The position numbers and the translations under genes are program-made. From positions 1 to 49,701 of the forward strand of contig RIAZ01000034.1 of the NCBI GenBank assembly GCA_003762615.1: a stretch of 49,701 nt of DNA, written 5' to 3'. Shown piece after piece: positions 1 to 8,165 of this stretch (position 1 is the stretch's first letter; every line of letters starts with the position of its first letter). The notes under the pieces were generated by a model. That model was not told the origin of the DNA and did no database searches. It worked only from the letters and a program-made list of their open reading frames with translations. The DNA is from Muribaculaceae bacterium Isolate-037 (Harlan). GTDB taxonomy: Bacteria > Bacteroidota > Bacteroidia > Bacteroidales > Muribaculaceae.

Positions 1-112
1 TAGTTTTCATGAGAAAAAGCGTCCAAACTTTTCCTTTAAATTACTAATTTTCAGGGACTTTTGCAAATTTAATCGACTAAAAATTAAGTGTTTAACAGCA
101 TAAATTTAATTT

Positions 113-1708
113 TTGTCATCTACTAAAATTATTTGCTTTTTCTGCACGTTTGCAACGTCAATGGCAAAATCCGACCTTTCAAGGTTGGAGAGTGTTCTTG
201 CGCACAGGGATGATTACATCTCCACTAAGGAACATAGAATAGATTCGATTAAATCAGACCTAAAAAAACGGTCTGATAGGAAAGATACTCTTGATGCTTA
301 TGAAGCACTCTATCATGAATACCTTGTTTTTCGTTTTGATTCAGCAATGATATATCTTGATAGGGCGGAGAAGCTGATAGGGGAGAGTGCCGATTATGAT
401 TATAGATGTCGTATCAAAATATATAGGGCACTTGCTTTGGCAACCTCCGGTCACTTTAGTCAGGCAATCGGTTTGCTGAAGGCAATCAATGCTGAAAATC
501 TTTCAATCAAGAACCGACAGGAATATTATGCAGCGATGGAATGGACTTACGGCGTATGGGCAGAATATTCAGGAAATACAGAATATGCCAATGAATATAA
601 CAAACAGAGCATTGTATATCTTGACTCTTTATTGTCTACACTTGATAAAAATACACCTGAGTATATGTACCATTCAGCCGACCAGTCATTACGGCTCAAG
701 GATTATGAAAAGGCAAGGGATTTATATTTGAATGCAATAAAACCGTTGAGGCAGGATACCCGTATGTATGCACAGGCGGCATACGGTCTTGCAATGGCAT
801 ATAAGCAACTTGGAGATCTTGATAATTATCGCAAATGGCTTATCAATGCTGCAATCTCCGACCAAATAACACCTTTGAAAGAGAATCTTGCGCTTCAGGA
901 ACTTGCTTTGCTTATCAGAAATGAGGATGAGGATTTGGAAACGGCAAACAGATACCTTAATTATTCGTTGGAGGATGCCACATTTTATAACAATAGATTG
1001 CGACTATTGGAAATCTCCGAGAAGATACCGGAAATAGCCATAGGTTATCAAAACAAAATAGCCACTCAAAATTGGCGGCTCAGGCTATCTATGCTCGGAA
1101 TAATAATTTTGGTAATAGGGCTTTGTATTATGATTTGGTATGTGGTTCAACAGAAAAAGAGGGTATCTCAATCCAAAGAAACGCTTTCTGGTCTTAATGC
1201 TCAATTAAATGAATTGAACGCTAAGTTATCTCAGACAAATGTAATCAGGGAGCAATACGTAAGTCTGTTTATGGATCTATGTGCAGCATACATAGAGAAG
1301 CTGAACCGATTCCGTAGTACTGTGATTCTTAAAATTAAAGCCAAGCAAATTGACGATTTGCTTAGAGTCGCAAACAATAATGCCCGACCTTCCGAAGCGG
1401 AAATGAAAGAACTATTCTTTAATTTTGATACAGCTTTCCTCAAACTATATCCAGATTTCATCAATAAATTCAATAGTCTGCTCCAACCGGGTAAAGAGAT
1501 ATTGCCCAGACAGAATGAACTGTTGAATACTGATTTGCGCATATTTGCCCTAATCCGAATGGGGATAACAGATAGTAATAAAATTGCCACATTGCTGTTC
1601 TATTCACCTCAGACCATATTCAATCACCGGACTCAGGTAAGGAATAGAGCTCAAAACAGAGACACCTTTGAGCAAGATCTGATGAACATCTGCTCCATTA
1701 TGCCTTGA
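113..1708 (+). CDS. DUF6377-type membrane regulator with tetratricopeptide sensor region
   Basis: Seen: an N-terminal half of helical TPR-like repeats (about residues 50-300), one strong membrane helix (about 325-345, LSMLGIIILVIGLCIMIWYV), a coiled coil (about 350-380), then a C-terminal region with LRIFALIRMGITDSNKIA and SPQTIFNHRTQVRNRA, which reads as a LuxR-like helix-turn-helix. This architecture matches the DUF6377 family of Bacteroidetes, thought to act as one-component regulators in the inner membrane; target and signal are unknown. The only upstream start in frame is TTG at 113, because a stop lies at 107-109. It gives a short signal-like segment (IICFFCTFATSMA). The ATG at 161 would remove it, so the start is uncertain. 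It is a single-gene unit; no neighbour hints at its regulon. Confidence 0.85.
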   Translation: MSSTKIICFFCTFATSMAKSDLSRLESVLAHRDDYISTKEHRIDSIKSDLKKRSDRKDTLDAYEALYHEYLVFRFDSAMIYLDRAEKLIGESADYDYRCRIKIYRALALATSGHFSQAIGLLKAINAENLSIKNRQEYYAAMEWTYGVWAEYSGNTEYANEYNKQSIVYLDSLLSTLDKNTPEYMYHSADQSLRLKDYEKARDLYLNAIKPLRQDTRMYAQAAYGLAMAYKQLGDLDNYRKWLINAAISDQITPLKENLALQELALLIRNEDEDLETANRYLNYSLEDATFYNNRLRLLEISEKIPEIAIGYQNKIATQNWRLRLSMLGIIILVIGLCIMIWYVVQQKKRVSQSKETLSGLNAQLNELNAKLSQTNVIREQYVSLFMDLCAAYIEKLNRFRSTVILKIKAKQIDDLLRVANNNARPSEAEMKELFFNFDTAFLKLYPDFINKFNSLLQPGKEILPRQNELLNTDLRIFALIRMGITDSNKIATLLFYSPQTIFNHRTQVRNRAQNRDTFEQDLMNICSIMP

Positions 1709-1826
1709 TGCGCATGTAAGACTCAATTCTTTAACATCCTTAATTGAAATAAGTTATTTTTTTTGAATGTTGTTAAAGAAAGGTTGATTGTTTATATTAC
1801 AGATGTAAAAATACAAAGTTTTTATT

Positions 1827-1846
1827 TAACTTTGTAATTATATTTG
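1827..1846 (+). promoter_or_regulatory. Candidate -7 boxes for the thioredoxin lipoprotein gene
   Basis: Two overlapping-range matches to the Bacteroidetes TAnnTTTG box are visible, TAACTTTG at 1827-1834 and TATATTTG at 1839-1846. Neither has a clean TTTG box about 20 bases upstream, so which one is used is unclear. The rest of the AT-rich gap 1709-1951 shows nothing else recognisable. Confidence 0.4.
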
Positions 1847-1951
1847 CTGATGAAGTTTAAAACGGCTTTATTAACAATAAATTATGGTAATTACGATTAT
1901 AAGGTGAAAAAAATATCGAATTCCCACCACAAAATATTAAAGTGATATAGT

Positions 1952-2389
1952 ATGAAAAAACCGATTTTATTTGTAGCCGTGGGTCTGGCAGTCGCGATGA
2001 TGGCGTGCGGCGGAGCGGGGAAGAAGAGTGCGGATTCTGCCGTTGCTGAGAATAATAAGGAGATGGTTGCAGCTGATGCTTCTGCACCTCTCGGAAAGGG
2101 ATTGGTGAAAAACGGATTGCCCGTTATCGTTGATTTCTCGGCAGAATGGTGTCCTCCTTGCCGTAAGTTGAAACCAATATTCACGGAATTGAAAGGGGTG
2201 TATGCCGGTAAGGTGGATTTCGTCACGGTTAACGTTGACAGTATGCCGGAATTGAGCCAGGATTTCCGCGTTGAATCAATACCGGCGTTGATATATCTTA
2301 ATGCTGAAGGGGAGGAAATCTACCGTAGTGTCGGCTTCCAGACAGGGGAGCAGATCAAATCTGACATTTCCAAATATTTCTCTAAATGA
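1952..2389 (+). CDS. Thioredoxin-like lipoprotein
   Basis: A 145-residue protein with a lipoprotein signal peptide (lipobox MMAC, lipidated Cys19), a polar linker and then a complete thioredoxin fold. The redox motif is WCPPC (Cys68 and Cys71), and the cis-proline loop SIPAL lies near residue 110. Family knowledge: such proteins exchange disulfides in the periplasm, but WCPPC is not the commonest thioredoxin motif (WCGPC) and its precise partner cannot be read from sequence. It is monocistronic, ends in a shared bidirectional terminator and faces a convergent lipoprotein gene. Fold and export are clear; whether it acts as a reductase or an oxidase is inference. Confidence 0.9.
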   Translation: MKKPILFVAVGLAVAMMACGGAGKKSADSAVAENNKEMVAADASAPLGKGLVKNGLPVIVDFSAEWCPPCRKLKPIFTELKGVYAGKVDFVTVNVDSMPELSQDFRVESIPALIYLNAEGEEIYRSVGFQTGEQIKSDISKYFSK

Positions 2390-2461
2390 TATAGATTACT
2401 GAATGATGTGGTTTACGAAATGATGTAGTCTAATCAGTTTAAACGATAACCTCTCTGATAA

Positions 2462-2497
2462 AAAAACGGTCTCCGCGTCATGCAGAGACCGTTTTTT
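2462..2497. terminator. Bidirectional intrinsic terminator
   Basis: A perfect stem, AAAAACGGTCTC pairing with GAGACCGTTTTT around an 11-base loop, has an A-run on one side and a T-run on the other. It therefore works on both strands between the thioredoxin lipoprotein gene and the convergent surface-lipoprotein gene. Confidence 0.9.
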
Positions 2498-2514
2498 ATA
2501 GGGGGTATTCTGGT

Positions 2515-4599
2515 TTATTTTGCAAGAGGACTCTTGCCGTCTTCCCAGAATGTGCAGCTTACAAACTCAAACTTAGCAGGACCTACCACTTTGTATACTG
2601 CCGTATATTCAGTAGTGGAGCCGGTGTAGACGAAGAAGTTGATGGTATAAACCACATCAAGACCTTCGATAGCCTTTGCATCAGGATATAGCATAGAGAG
2701 TGCGCCCGGCATGACTTCATAGCATAGGCGATATTCCATATTCTCTACGATCTCCTCGTCAGACATGCCCTCATATCCTGCGGGATACTGAGAACGAGCA
2801 GTGCCGGGACGAAGATCGACATTACCCTGATAAGCGGATGTGCCGGAATAATATTCGTTATTGCCGTAGGAGGTGACATAGAATTTGCCGCTCTTGATAT
2901 TGTCGGATCCAAGAGGCTTGTCGATATTCTCGTATACCCAGTTTACACATGCCTGATAGAATGACATGCTCGGCTCAGTATTCTTGCCGGCAGGCAGGGT
3001 GATGGTCATGGAAGGATCAAACATCCAATTGCCGTCGATCTTATTGAACTGTTCTGTAAATTCATTGGCTACAGGATTACCGGTCCATGCTCCTTCATGC
3101 TTGATGAATTTGTTTGCCTTATATGCAGTGGAGCCGCCACCATAATATTTGTATGCCACCATTTCCCAATCGCCGTCGCTTGCGTATGGAAGAGACTTGG
3201 CAAGGTAGATGGGGAGAAGCGTCTCGGGAAGCTCCTCGCTGAGGTTGCCATATTTCTGACCCATCTCAGCATAATCTTCCGGCTGGAGAATGAGAGAGTA
3301 TGACGGAGTTGCCCACTTGGAGCCATCAAATCTGTAGAGAGCATTCTTTGCAGTAGTGGCTGTGGTGCCTACTGCTGCGCGGGTTGCAAGAGCAGATGCA
3401 GTGCCATCCGCGTCTTTCACACCGGTCACAAGGATATTGAAATATTTACCCTTGCCGCTCACAGCTACGAAATAACCGGTGAGAGTGCATTTTAGACCGT
3501 CGGAGAGCATTGCCTTAATGTAGTCTGGAGCATAATAGATGCTGCCTTGTGCAGTGGCACCCTCGATGACCACGTTGTAGTAGTTGCCCGATATAGTGAC
3601 AGTGCCGGGAAGCTCCACATATTCAGCAAGGAGATTTTCGGTGGATGCACATGCTGCATCTACCATCTCGGCGGTATATGCCTTGGATGTGGGATAAGTA
3701 TATTCACCGGTGCCGACAACTTCGTATGAATTGTCTGCGCTGATCTGAAGGCATTGGTTGTAGACCCCGACAGTGCCGTTCACCTTTACCTGCGCGCCGA
3801 TAGTGATCGCATCATCATTGAATCCGTTCCCCTTGTCATAGCAGATTGAGCCGGCTTCGTCAGTGACGACAAAGCCACGCGTGGATATGCCTGTCACGAT
3901 TCCGGAGATGCTGAGCTGATCACCGACATTGACATCCTTTATCACCTTCGACAGCTTGAACTCATTGTCACCACCGCTGACGCTTCCGAAGATAGGATTC
4001 TCAGAAGCCTCATTATAGTTTACTGCAATAAAGTCGCCCTCCTGTGCATCGGGATATGCGGCTTTCAGTATTGCCGGAATCTTTCCGGCGGCAGGGAGCA
4101 TTGGTGCGAAACCATTGATATAGTCCTCATCGCTCTCCCATGCAGCAATATAGTCTGCCTCACTGAGCTTATATTCCTCGATACCTTTTGCGGTCTCGCT
4201 CAGATATCCGTTGATAGTTTCATTCTGTGGCGCACTGATTGCGTAAGTGATGCTGAGTGAGCTGCCGTTGTTGAGTGCATAATAAGGAGAAGATGTGGAG
4301 TTGAGGAATGCAGGCAGATACTTGCGTGCCTCATCTTCAGAAGAGAAGCAATGGTTCTTTGCTATAGAGGCAAGTGCACTTTTCTCTTCATCTGTCGTGG
4401 CGAGACTTTTGTTGGCACTTAGAGATGAGATGGTCTCATAATCTTCCGGCGTGATCTTATAGGTAGAGTTTACCTTGTCCGGATAGATAGGGGGCACCTC
4501 AAATCCGTCGAGCTTGTCGTTCCATGCGTTCTCACCGCAGCTTGAGAGCAGGGCGAGACCGAATAGGGCGGCAACTGATTTTATATTGTTGGTTTTCAT
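2515..4599 (-). CDS. Surface lipoprotein with tandem OB-like domains, partner of the TonB-dependent receptor
   Basis: The 694-residue protein has a lipoprotein signal (LLSSC, Cys21). A mostly helical N-terminal region follows, then two beta-rich OB-like stretches (about 215-290, with GDQLSISGIVTG, and about 300-400), resembling the DUF5689/DUF6359-type OB modules of Bacteroidetes surface proteins. The C-terminal 200 residues are rich in Tyr, Trp and Gly, as in surface ligand-binding lipoproteins. It lies 31 bases downstream of the receptor gene on the same strand, so it probably forms a receptor-lipoprotein pair at the outer membrane, like SusC/SusD in logic but without SusD similarity that I can see. 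The substrate is unknown. No glycosidase, peptidase or metal-handling gene lies next to it to suggest one. Confidence 0.75.
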   Translation of the reverse strand: MKTNNIKSVAALFGLALLSSCGENAWNDKLDGFEVPPIYPDKVNSTYKITPEDYETISSLSANKSLATTDEEKSALASIAKNHCFSSEDEARKYLPAFLNSTSSPYYALNNGSSLSITYAISAPQNETINGYLSETAKGIEEYKLSEADYIAAWESDEDYINGFAPMLPAAGKIPAILKAAYPDAQEGDFIAVNYNEASENPIFGSVSGGDNEFKLSKVIKDVNVGDQLSISGIVTGISTRGFVVTDEAGSICYDKGNGFNDDAITIGAQVKVNGTVGVYNQCLQISADNSYEVVGTGEYTYPTSKAYTAEMVDAACASTENLLAEYVELPGTVTISGNYYNVVIEGATAQGSIYYAPDYIKAMLSDGLKCTLTGYFVAVSGKGKYFNILVTGVKDADGTASALATRAAVGTTATTAKNALYRFDGSKWATPSYSLILQPEDYAEMGQKYGNLSEELPETLLPIYLAKSLPYASDGDWEMVAYKYYGGGSTAYKANKFIKHEGAWTGNPVANEFTEQFNKIDGNWMFDPSMTITLPAGKNTEPSMSFYQACVNWVYENIDKPLGSDNIKSGKFYVTSYGNNEYYSGTSAYQGNVDLRPGTARSQYPAGYEGMSDEEIVENMEYRLCYEVMPGALSMLYPDAKAIEGLDVVYTINFFVYTGSTTEYTAVYKVVGPAKFEFVSCTFWEDGKSPLAK

Positions 4600-4630
4600 T
4601 TTTCGTTCTTTGAATTGTTGTGGATTCAGA

Positions 4631-7378
4631 TTAGAAATTCACTTTGAGACGCAGAGAGAATGTACGTCCGAAAGAATAGAACACCTTGTAGGCGTTGTTC
4701 CATTCCCCTTTTACATTATAGTCGGTTGTAGCGTCTTTTACGTAGAAATGGTTGAAGAGGTTGTAGACGTTGCCATAGAGAGTGGCGTCGAGTCCACCAA
4801 TCTTGAACTTATAGCTTGCCGACAGGTCAAACTCGTTGCCCCAAGGAATTTCCCAAGGATCCTGCACGTTGAGGATTGCGCCGGAGTTGAGGTCGCTGCC
4901 TGATACGGAGTAGTCGGAGTAGTTGCGGGCGCATACAGTCCAGTCGCCACCGATGCGGAAGCCCTTGAACGGACGGAAAGTGACGCCGATTGCACCTGTG
5001 GTCTGAGCCGATCCACCGATCTTCACGCCTTTCTGGTTGACGATAGCCCAAGCATGATCTTCAGCCTTGATGCCGGAAGCGATGTCGCCCGATGTGTTTT
5101 TGAGCGGCTGTCCGAGGCTGTTGTAGAAATAGCCCTTCGCATTGTTCTGCCACTGCCAGTCGCCCCAAGAGAGCATACCTTGCAGTTCAAACCATTTTGT
5201 GGGTTTGTAGGCGAAATCCACCTCAAGGCCTATGTGCTGTGCCTGTACGTTCTCCAGATTGATGGTGTAGCGTTCGCCTGCATTTGCGCCGGTGCGGATC
5301 TCCGCGCTACGCTGGGTGTCGCGGTCTGTGCGGTCCATCCATTTGGTGTAGTAGGCGTTGACAGTCATTGAGAATTTCGGAGAGTGGAATCCGTAGCCAA
5401 GCTCAAACGAACCGATCTTCTCATTCTTCGGGTTGGGGTTCATTGCGTTGCTTGTGGAAGAGGAGAGGAACACGCCGTTAGAGAAGAACGGAGCCTTGGA
5501 GATGAAACCGCCGTTTACAAAGACGTTGTTATAACGGTTGATGTTCCAGTTGACACCACCCTTAACAGTGCCGCCGAGGAATGATTTCCAGGGAGACTTT
5601 GAGTGCTCGGCATCATAATAGAAGAAGTCGCGACGCTGATAGCTTGTGACGTTGAGAGATCCGGCGAGGATAGTGGTGATTGCGCCGTCAAGGAGCTTGT
5701 ATTCACCCTGACCATATACACCCTCCTGATGGGCAATACCGTCATAATTACGGTAAACGATGTCGCCTACGCCTAATTTCTGGTATTTCCAGTTAGGATC
5801 GGCTGCTGCGGCATTGTTCTCCACTTTCATGCTTGAGCCGCCACGGCTGCTGTCGTCCATGTAATATTCACCGCCGTAGAGGTCGATGATCTTGTTGTTG
5901 TGATGTCCCACATAATATCTCACGTCGATACCGCCGATGAGCGAAAGTTTGTTGGGGATAATCTCATTCTTATAGGTTGATACTAGACCATACCATTCAT
6001 GAGAGTTGTTGCTCATTGACATAACCATGTTGGAGCCGGTGGTGGATGCCGCATTCATATCCTGAATTGCACCATAGTCGAAAGTGCCGTCGGGACGACG
6101 GATTGTGATGTCGCCTGTTGTCCAGTTGAGTTGCTTCTGGTTGGAAGCATACCATGAAGTATTGGAATAACCGTTACGACCCTGCCCTGAGTAACCACCG
6201 CCTGTGGCAAGAGATGTATATAGGGCAGTAGAGAGAGACGAACGCTCGTTGATCTGCCAGATATGGTTGAGAGAGATAATAGGCTTGTGATACTGGTTAC
6301 GGTTCATAGTGCGCTGACGTCCTTCGTTGTCGAAACCGTAGGATGGGTTGAACTTGTACTGGCTCTCTCCGTCCATGTACTGCTTCATATCCTGCCAGCT
6401 TTCGATAGTGAGACCGTTGCCGGTGTTACGCTGGTTGTGCCATTGCGGAGCACCGAAAGCGGTAAGAGAAAGCTGATGATTGTCGCCGATTTTCTTTGAT
6501 ACGTTTACGAAATAGTTGTAGGCTTCAAATTCAGTGCCTTGAATGTAGCCGTTGCCCCACTTCTTGCTTCCGAGCACGGTTATTGCCCAACCGTTGTTCA
6601 TCAGACCTGTTGACACGCTGAATCCGACATCATTAAGACCATCGTTGCCCGTGCCATACCAGATGGAGCCACCTTTCTTGGAATCAAGACCTCTTGTGGT
6701 GATGTTGACAGTACCGCCGATAGAGGGGGCTGAGATGATAGCCGCACCAAGACCGCGCTGAGTCTGCATGCTTGAAGTCACGCCTGACAGTCCTGCAAAG
6801 TTTGACCAATATATGCCGCCCCATTCCATATCGTTCATGGGGACACCATTGACGAGGACAGCCACGTTTGGAGCCTTGAAGCCACGCATGTTGATTTTTG
6901 CGTCGCCATAGCCGCCACCTTCGGGTGTAGCCCATACACCGGGGGTGTTTTTCAGAACCTCAGGAAACTCCTTGTTGCCGAGTTTTGCCTCAATGTCGCC
7001 GGCTGTCAATTCAGAAATAGCCACCGGGGTCTCGCGTGTGCGGGCCTTTGACTGAGTTACCACGACGTCTTGAAGCATTCTTGAATCCGGCTCCATTTTT
7101 ATGACGCCCATTTCTGACTGAGCCTTCAAAAGAAGTGTCTTGTAGCCGATGTAGGTGATCTGTAGCTCTTTGGTAGAGGCAGGCACCTTTAGATTGAAAT
7201 TACCGTCGATGTCAGTGGGAACTGCAACCGATGTTCCTTTCGCCTGAACTGTAGCTCCGATCAGGGGCTCACCGAGTTCATCGATAACTGAACCGCGGCA
7301 CGTTAGGGTATTGCTTTGAGCGAATGCCCAGGAAACAACACCGATAAGTGCTACGGTCAAGAGCAATAGTCTCTTCAT
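4631..7378 (-). CDS. TonB-dependent outer membrane receptor
   Basis: The 915-residue protein starts with a signal peptide (residues 1-20, ending SWAFAQ). Next come a carboxypeptidase-like regulatory domain (about 23-100, with GSVIDELGEPLIGATV), a plug domain (about 115-235, with VNGVPMNDMEWGG) and a long beta-barrel that ends in phenylalanine (RLKVNF), the usual outer-membrane insertion signal. It imports a ligand into the periplasm using TonB energy. The downstream lipoprotein gene is its likely partner. A consensus minus-strand promoter lies at 7540-7570, giving a leader of about 155 bases. The gene is divergent from the thiamine operon, but the TPP riboswitch is on the opposite strand, so thiamine control is not supported. 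Ligand unknown. Confidence 0.92.
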   Translation of the reverse strand: MKRLLLLTVALIGVVSWAFAQSNTLTCRGSVIDELGEPLIGATVQAKGTSVAVPTDIDGNFNLKVPASTKELQITYIGYKTLLLKAQSEMGVIKMEPDSRMLQDVVVTQSKARTRETPVAISELTAGDIEAKLGNKEFPEVLKNTPGVWATPEGGGYGDAKINMRGFKAPNVAVLVNGVPMNDMEWGGIYWSNFAGLSGVTSSMQTQRGLGAAIISAPSIGGTVNITTRGLDSKKGGSIWYGTGNDGLNDVGFSVSTGLMNNGWAITVLGSKKWGNGYIQGTEFEAYNYFVNVSKKIGDNHQLSLTAFGAPQWHNQRNTGNGLTIESWQDMKQYMDGESQYKFNPSYGFDNEGRQRTMNRNQYHKPIISLNHIWQINERSSLSTALYTSLATGGGYSGQGRNGYSNTSWYASNQKQLNWTTGDITIRRPDGTFDYGAIQDMNAASTTGSNMVMSMSNNSHEWYGLVSTYKNEIIPNKLSLIGGIDVRYYVGHHNNKIIDLYGGEYYMDDSSRGGSSMKVENNAAAADPNWKYQKLGVGDIVYRNYDGIAHQEGVYGQGEYKLLDGAITTILAGSLNVTSYQRRDFFYYDAEHSKSPWKSFLGGTVKGGVNWNINRYNNVFVNGGFISKAPFFSNGVFLSSSTSNAMNPNPKNEKIGSFELGYGFHSPKFSMTVNAYYTKWMDRTDRDTQRSAEIRTGANAGERYTINLENVQAQHIGLEVDFAYKPTKWFELQGMLSWGDWQWQNNAKGYFYNSLGQPLKNTSGDIASGIKAEDHAWAIVNQKGVKIGGSAQTTGAIGVTFRPFKGFRIGGDWTVCARNYSDYSVSGSDLNSGAILNVQDPWEIPWGNEFDLSASYKFKIGGLDATLYGNVYNLFNHFYVKDATTDYNVKGEWNNAYKVFYSFGRTFSLRLKVNF

Positions 7379-7518
7379 ACGTAGGTTGTTTTAATTAATA
7401 ATGGTTTATGGAATAATTTATTGATATCTCGTGGAGGGTGGTGAGAGGGTGTCGTTTCATAATTAATCCGGATTTTAGTTGTTGGAGTCATCAAGGGAAT
7501 CCTGATGTCCGGAAACAT
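7375..7518 (-). CDS. Possible 47-codon leader ORF coupled to the TonB receptor
   Basis: An ATG about 15 bases after the predicted transcription start opens a 47-codon frame beginning MFPDIRIPLMTPTTK. It runs without a stop to a TGA that overlaps the receptor ATG as ATGA, the arrangement typical of translational coupling. The peptide is rich in Pro and Thr and I do not recognise it. It could be a regulatory leader peptide or simply a chance open frame; the exact overlap is the main argument for it. Confidence 0.3.
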   Translation of the reverse strand: MFPDIRIPLMTPTTKIRINYETTPSHHPPRDINKLFHKPLLIKTTYV

Positions 7519-7539
7519 GGAATATCCTGTTTCCTTTTG

Positions 7540-7570
7540 CAAAGTTAAAGGATTTTAACATACCAACAAA
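7540..7570 (-). promoter_or_regulatory. Promoter for the TonB receptor-lipoprotein operon
   Basis: On the minus strand a TTTG box (7567-7570) is separated by 19 bases from TAACTTTG (7540-7547), matching the Bacteroidetes housekeeping consensus. Transcription would start near 7533. Confidence 0.75.
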
Positions 7571-7705
7571 ATATTCCCTCATATTTAACAAAAATCTAAT
7601 AAATCCACGCTTTGGTCTTCGACTACATTTCAAAAACTAATCTCAAGAAGTGAGGGCAAATATTCAAATAAGCAGTAATTTTTCGTTACTTTTGAAGTCC
7701 GATAA

Positions 7706-7737
7706 TTTGCAATTGTGAAGAAAATGATATAATTTTG
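7706..7737 (+). promoter_or_regulatory. Promoter of the thiamine operon
   Basis: TTTG at 7706-7709, a 20-base spacer and TAATTTTG at 7730-7737 fit the Bacteroidetes consensus. The start of transcription would fall at about 7743, at the very beginning of the riboswitch. Confidence 0.75.
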
Positions 7738-7740
7738 CAA

Positions 7741-7824
7741 CAACACTGGAGGGGTGTCCATCCGATGGACTGAGATTATACCCTACGAACTTGATGCGGT
7801 TAGTACCGACGAAAGGATCACGTG
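7741..7824 (+). ncRNA. TPP riboswitch (THI element)
   Basis: The conserved THI-box parts are present in order: a GGGGTG strand, a variable P3a hairpin (GTCCAT-CCG-ATGGAC), CTGAGATTATACCC, GAACTTGATGCGGTTAGTACCG and a closing GAAAGGATCA. This is the thiamine pyrophosphate aptamer. It begins at the predicted transcription start and is followed about 88 bases later by an intrinsic terminator, so it probably controls the whole thi operon by transcription attenuation. Confidence 0.95.
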
Positions 7825-7911
7825 ATTTTATCCCGGCCTGTATAGGCGGTAATTCGTGTAAGCGCGAAGGCGTAAGGATGTTTCATCTCATATATGGATT
7901 TTCCTCTATGT

Positions 7912-7945
7912 GTCTGTCATCATGGTGATGACGGACGTCTTTTTT
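7912..7945 (+). terminator. Riboswitch-controlled attenuator before thiS
   Basis: An 11-base-pair stem (GTCTGTCATCA with TGATGACGGAC, one G-T wobble, TGG loop) is followed by GTCTTTTTT. It ends only about 12 bases before the thiS ATG. Its position after the TPP aptamer makes it the expected off-state terminator. I could not identify the competing antiterminator pairing with confidence. Confidence 0.8.
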
Positions 7946-7957
7946 ATGTACTATGTC

Positions 7958-8161
7958 ATGAAAATAGAGATTAACGGCAAGGAGATTGTTGTGGAGGGAG
8001 ATAGTATCACTATCGGAGATCTTCTCTCCAATTGCGGTATTGACGGGAAGGGGAGAGCCGTCGCTGTTGGAAACCGTGTGGTGCCAAAGAGAGAATGGCA
8101 GGAATTTATTGTAGAAGACGGTATGAAAGTCACTGTCATAAAAGCCGTGTGTGGAGGTTGA
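7958..8161 (+). CDS. thiS: ThiS sulfur carrier protein
   Basis: A 67-residue ubiquitin-like protein starting MKIEING and ending in the Gly-Gly tail (VCGG) that is adenylated and thiocarboxylated to carry sulfur for thiazole formation. Length is the family norm. An ATG further upstream (7910) is open in frame but would run through the attenuator hairpin, so the start at 7958 is chosen. It is the first gene of the riboswitch-controlled operon and ends 4 bases before the next start codon. ThiF would activate it and ThiG would use it. Confidence 0.93.
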   Translation: MKIEINGKEIVVEGDSITIGDLLSNCGIDGKGRAVAVGNRVVPKREWQEFIVEDGMKVTVIKAVCGG

Positions 8162-8165
8162 GATT

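Noticed and set aside
7910..8161. Longer thiS frame from 7910
   Set aside because: The extra 16 codons run through the attenuator hairpin and lack similarity to ThiS; ATG 7958 gives the family length.
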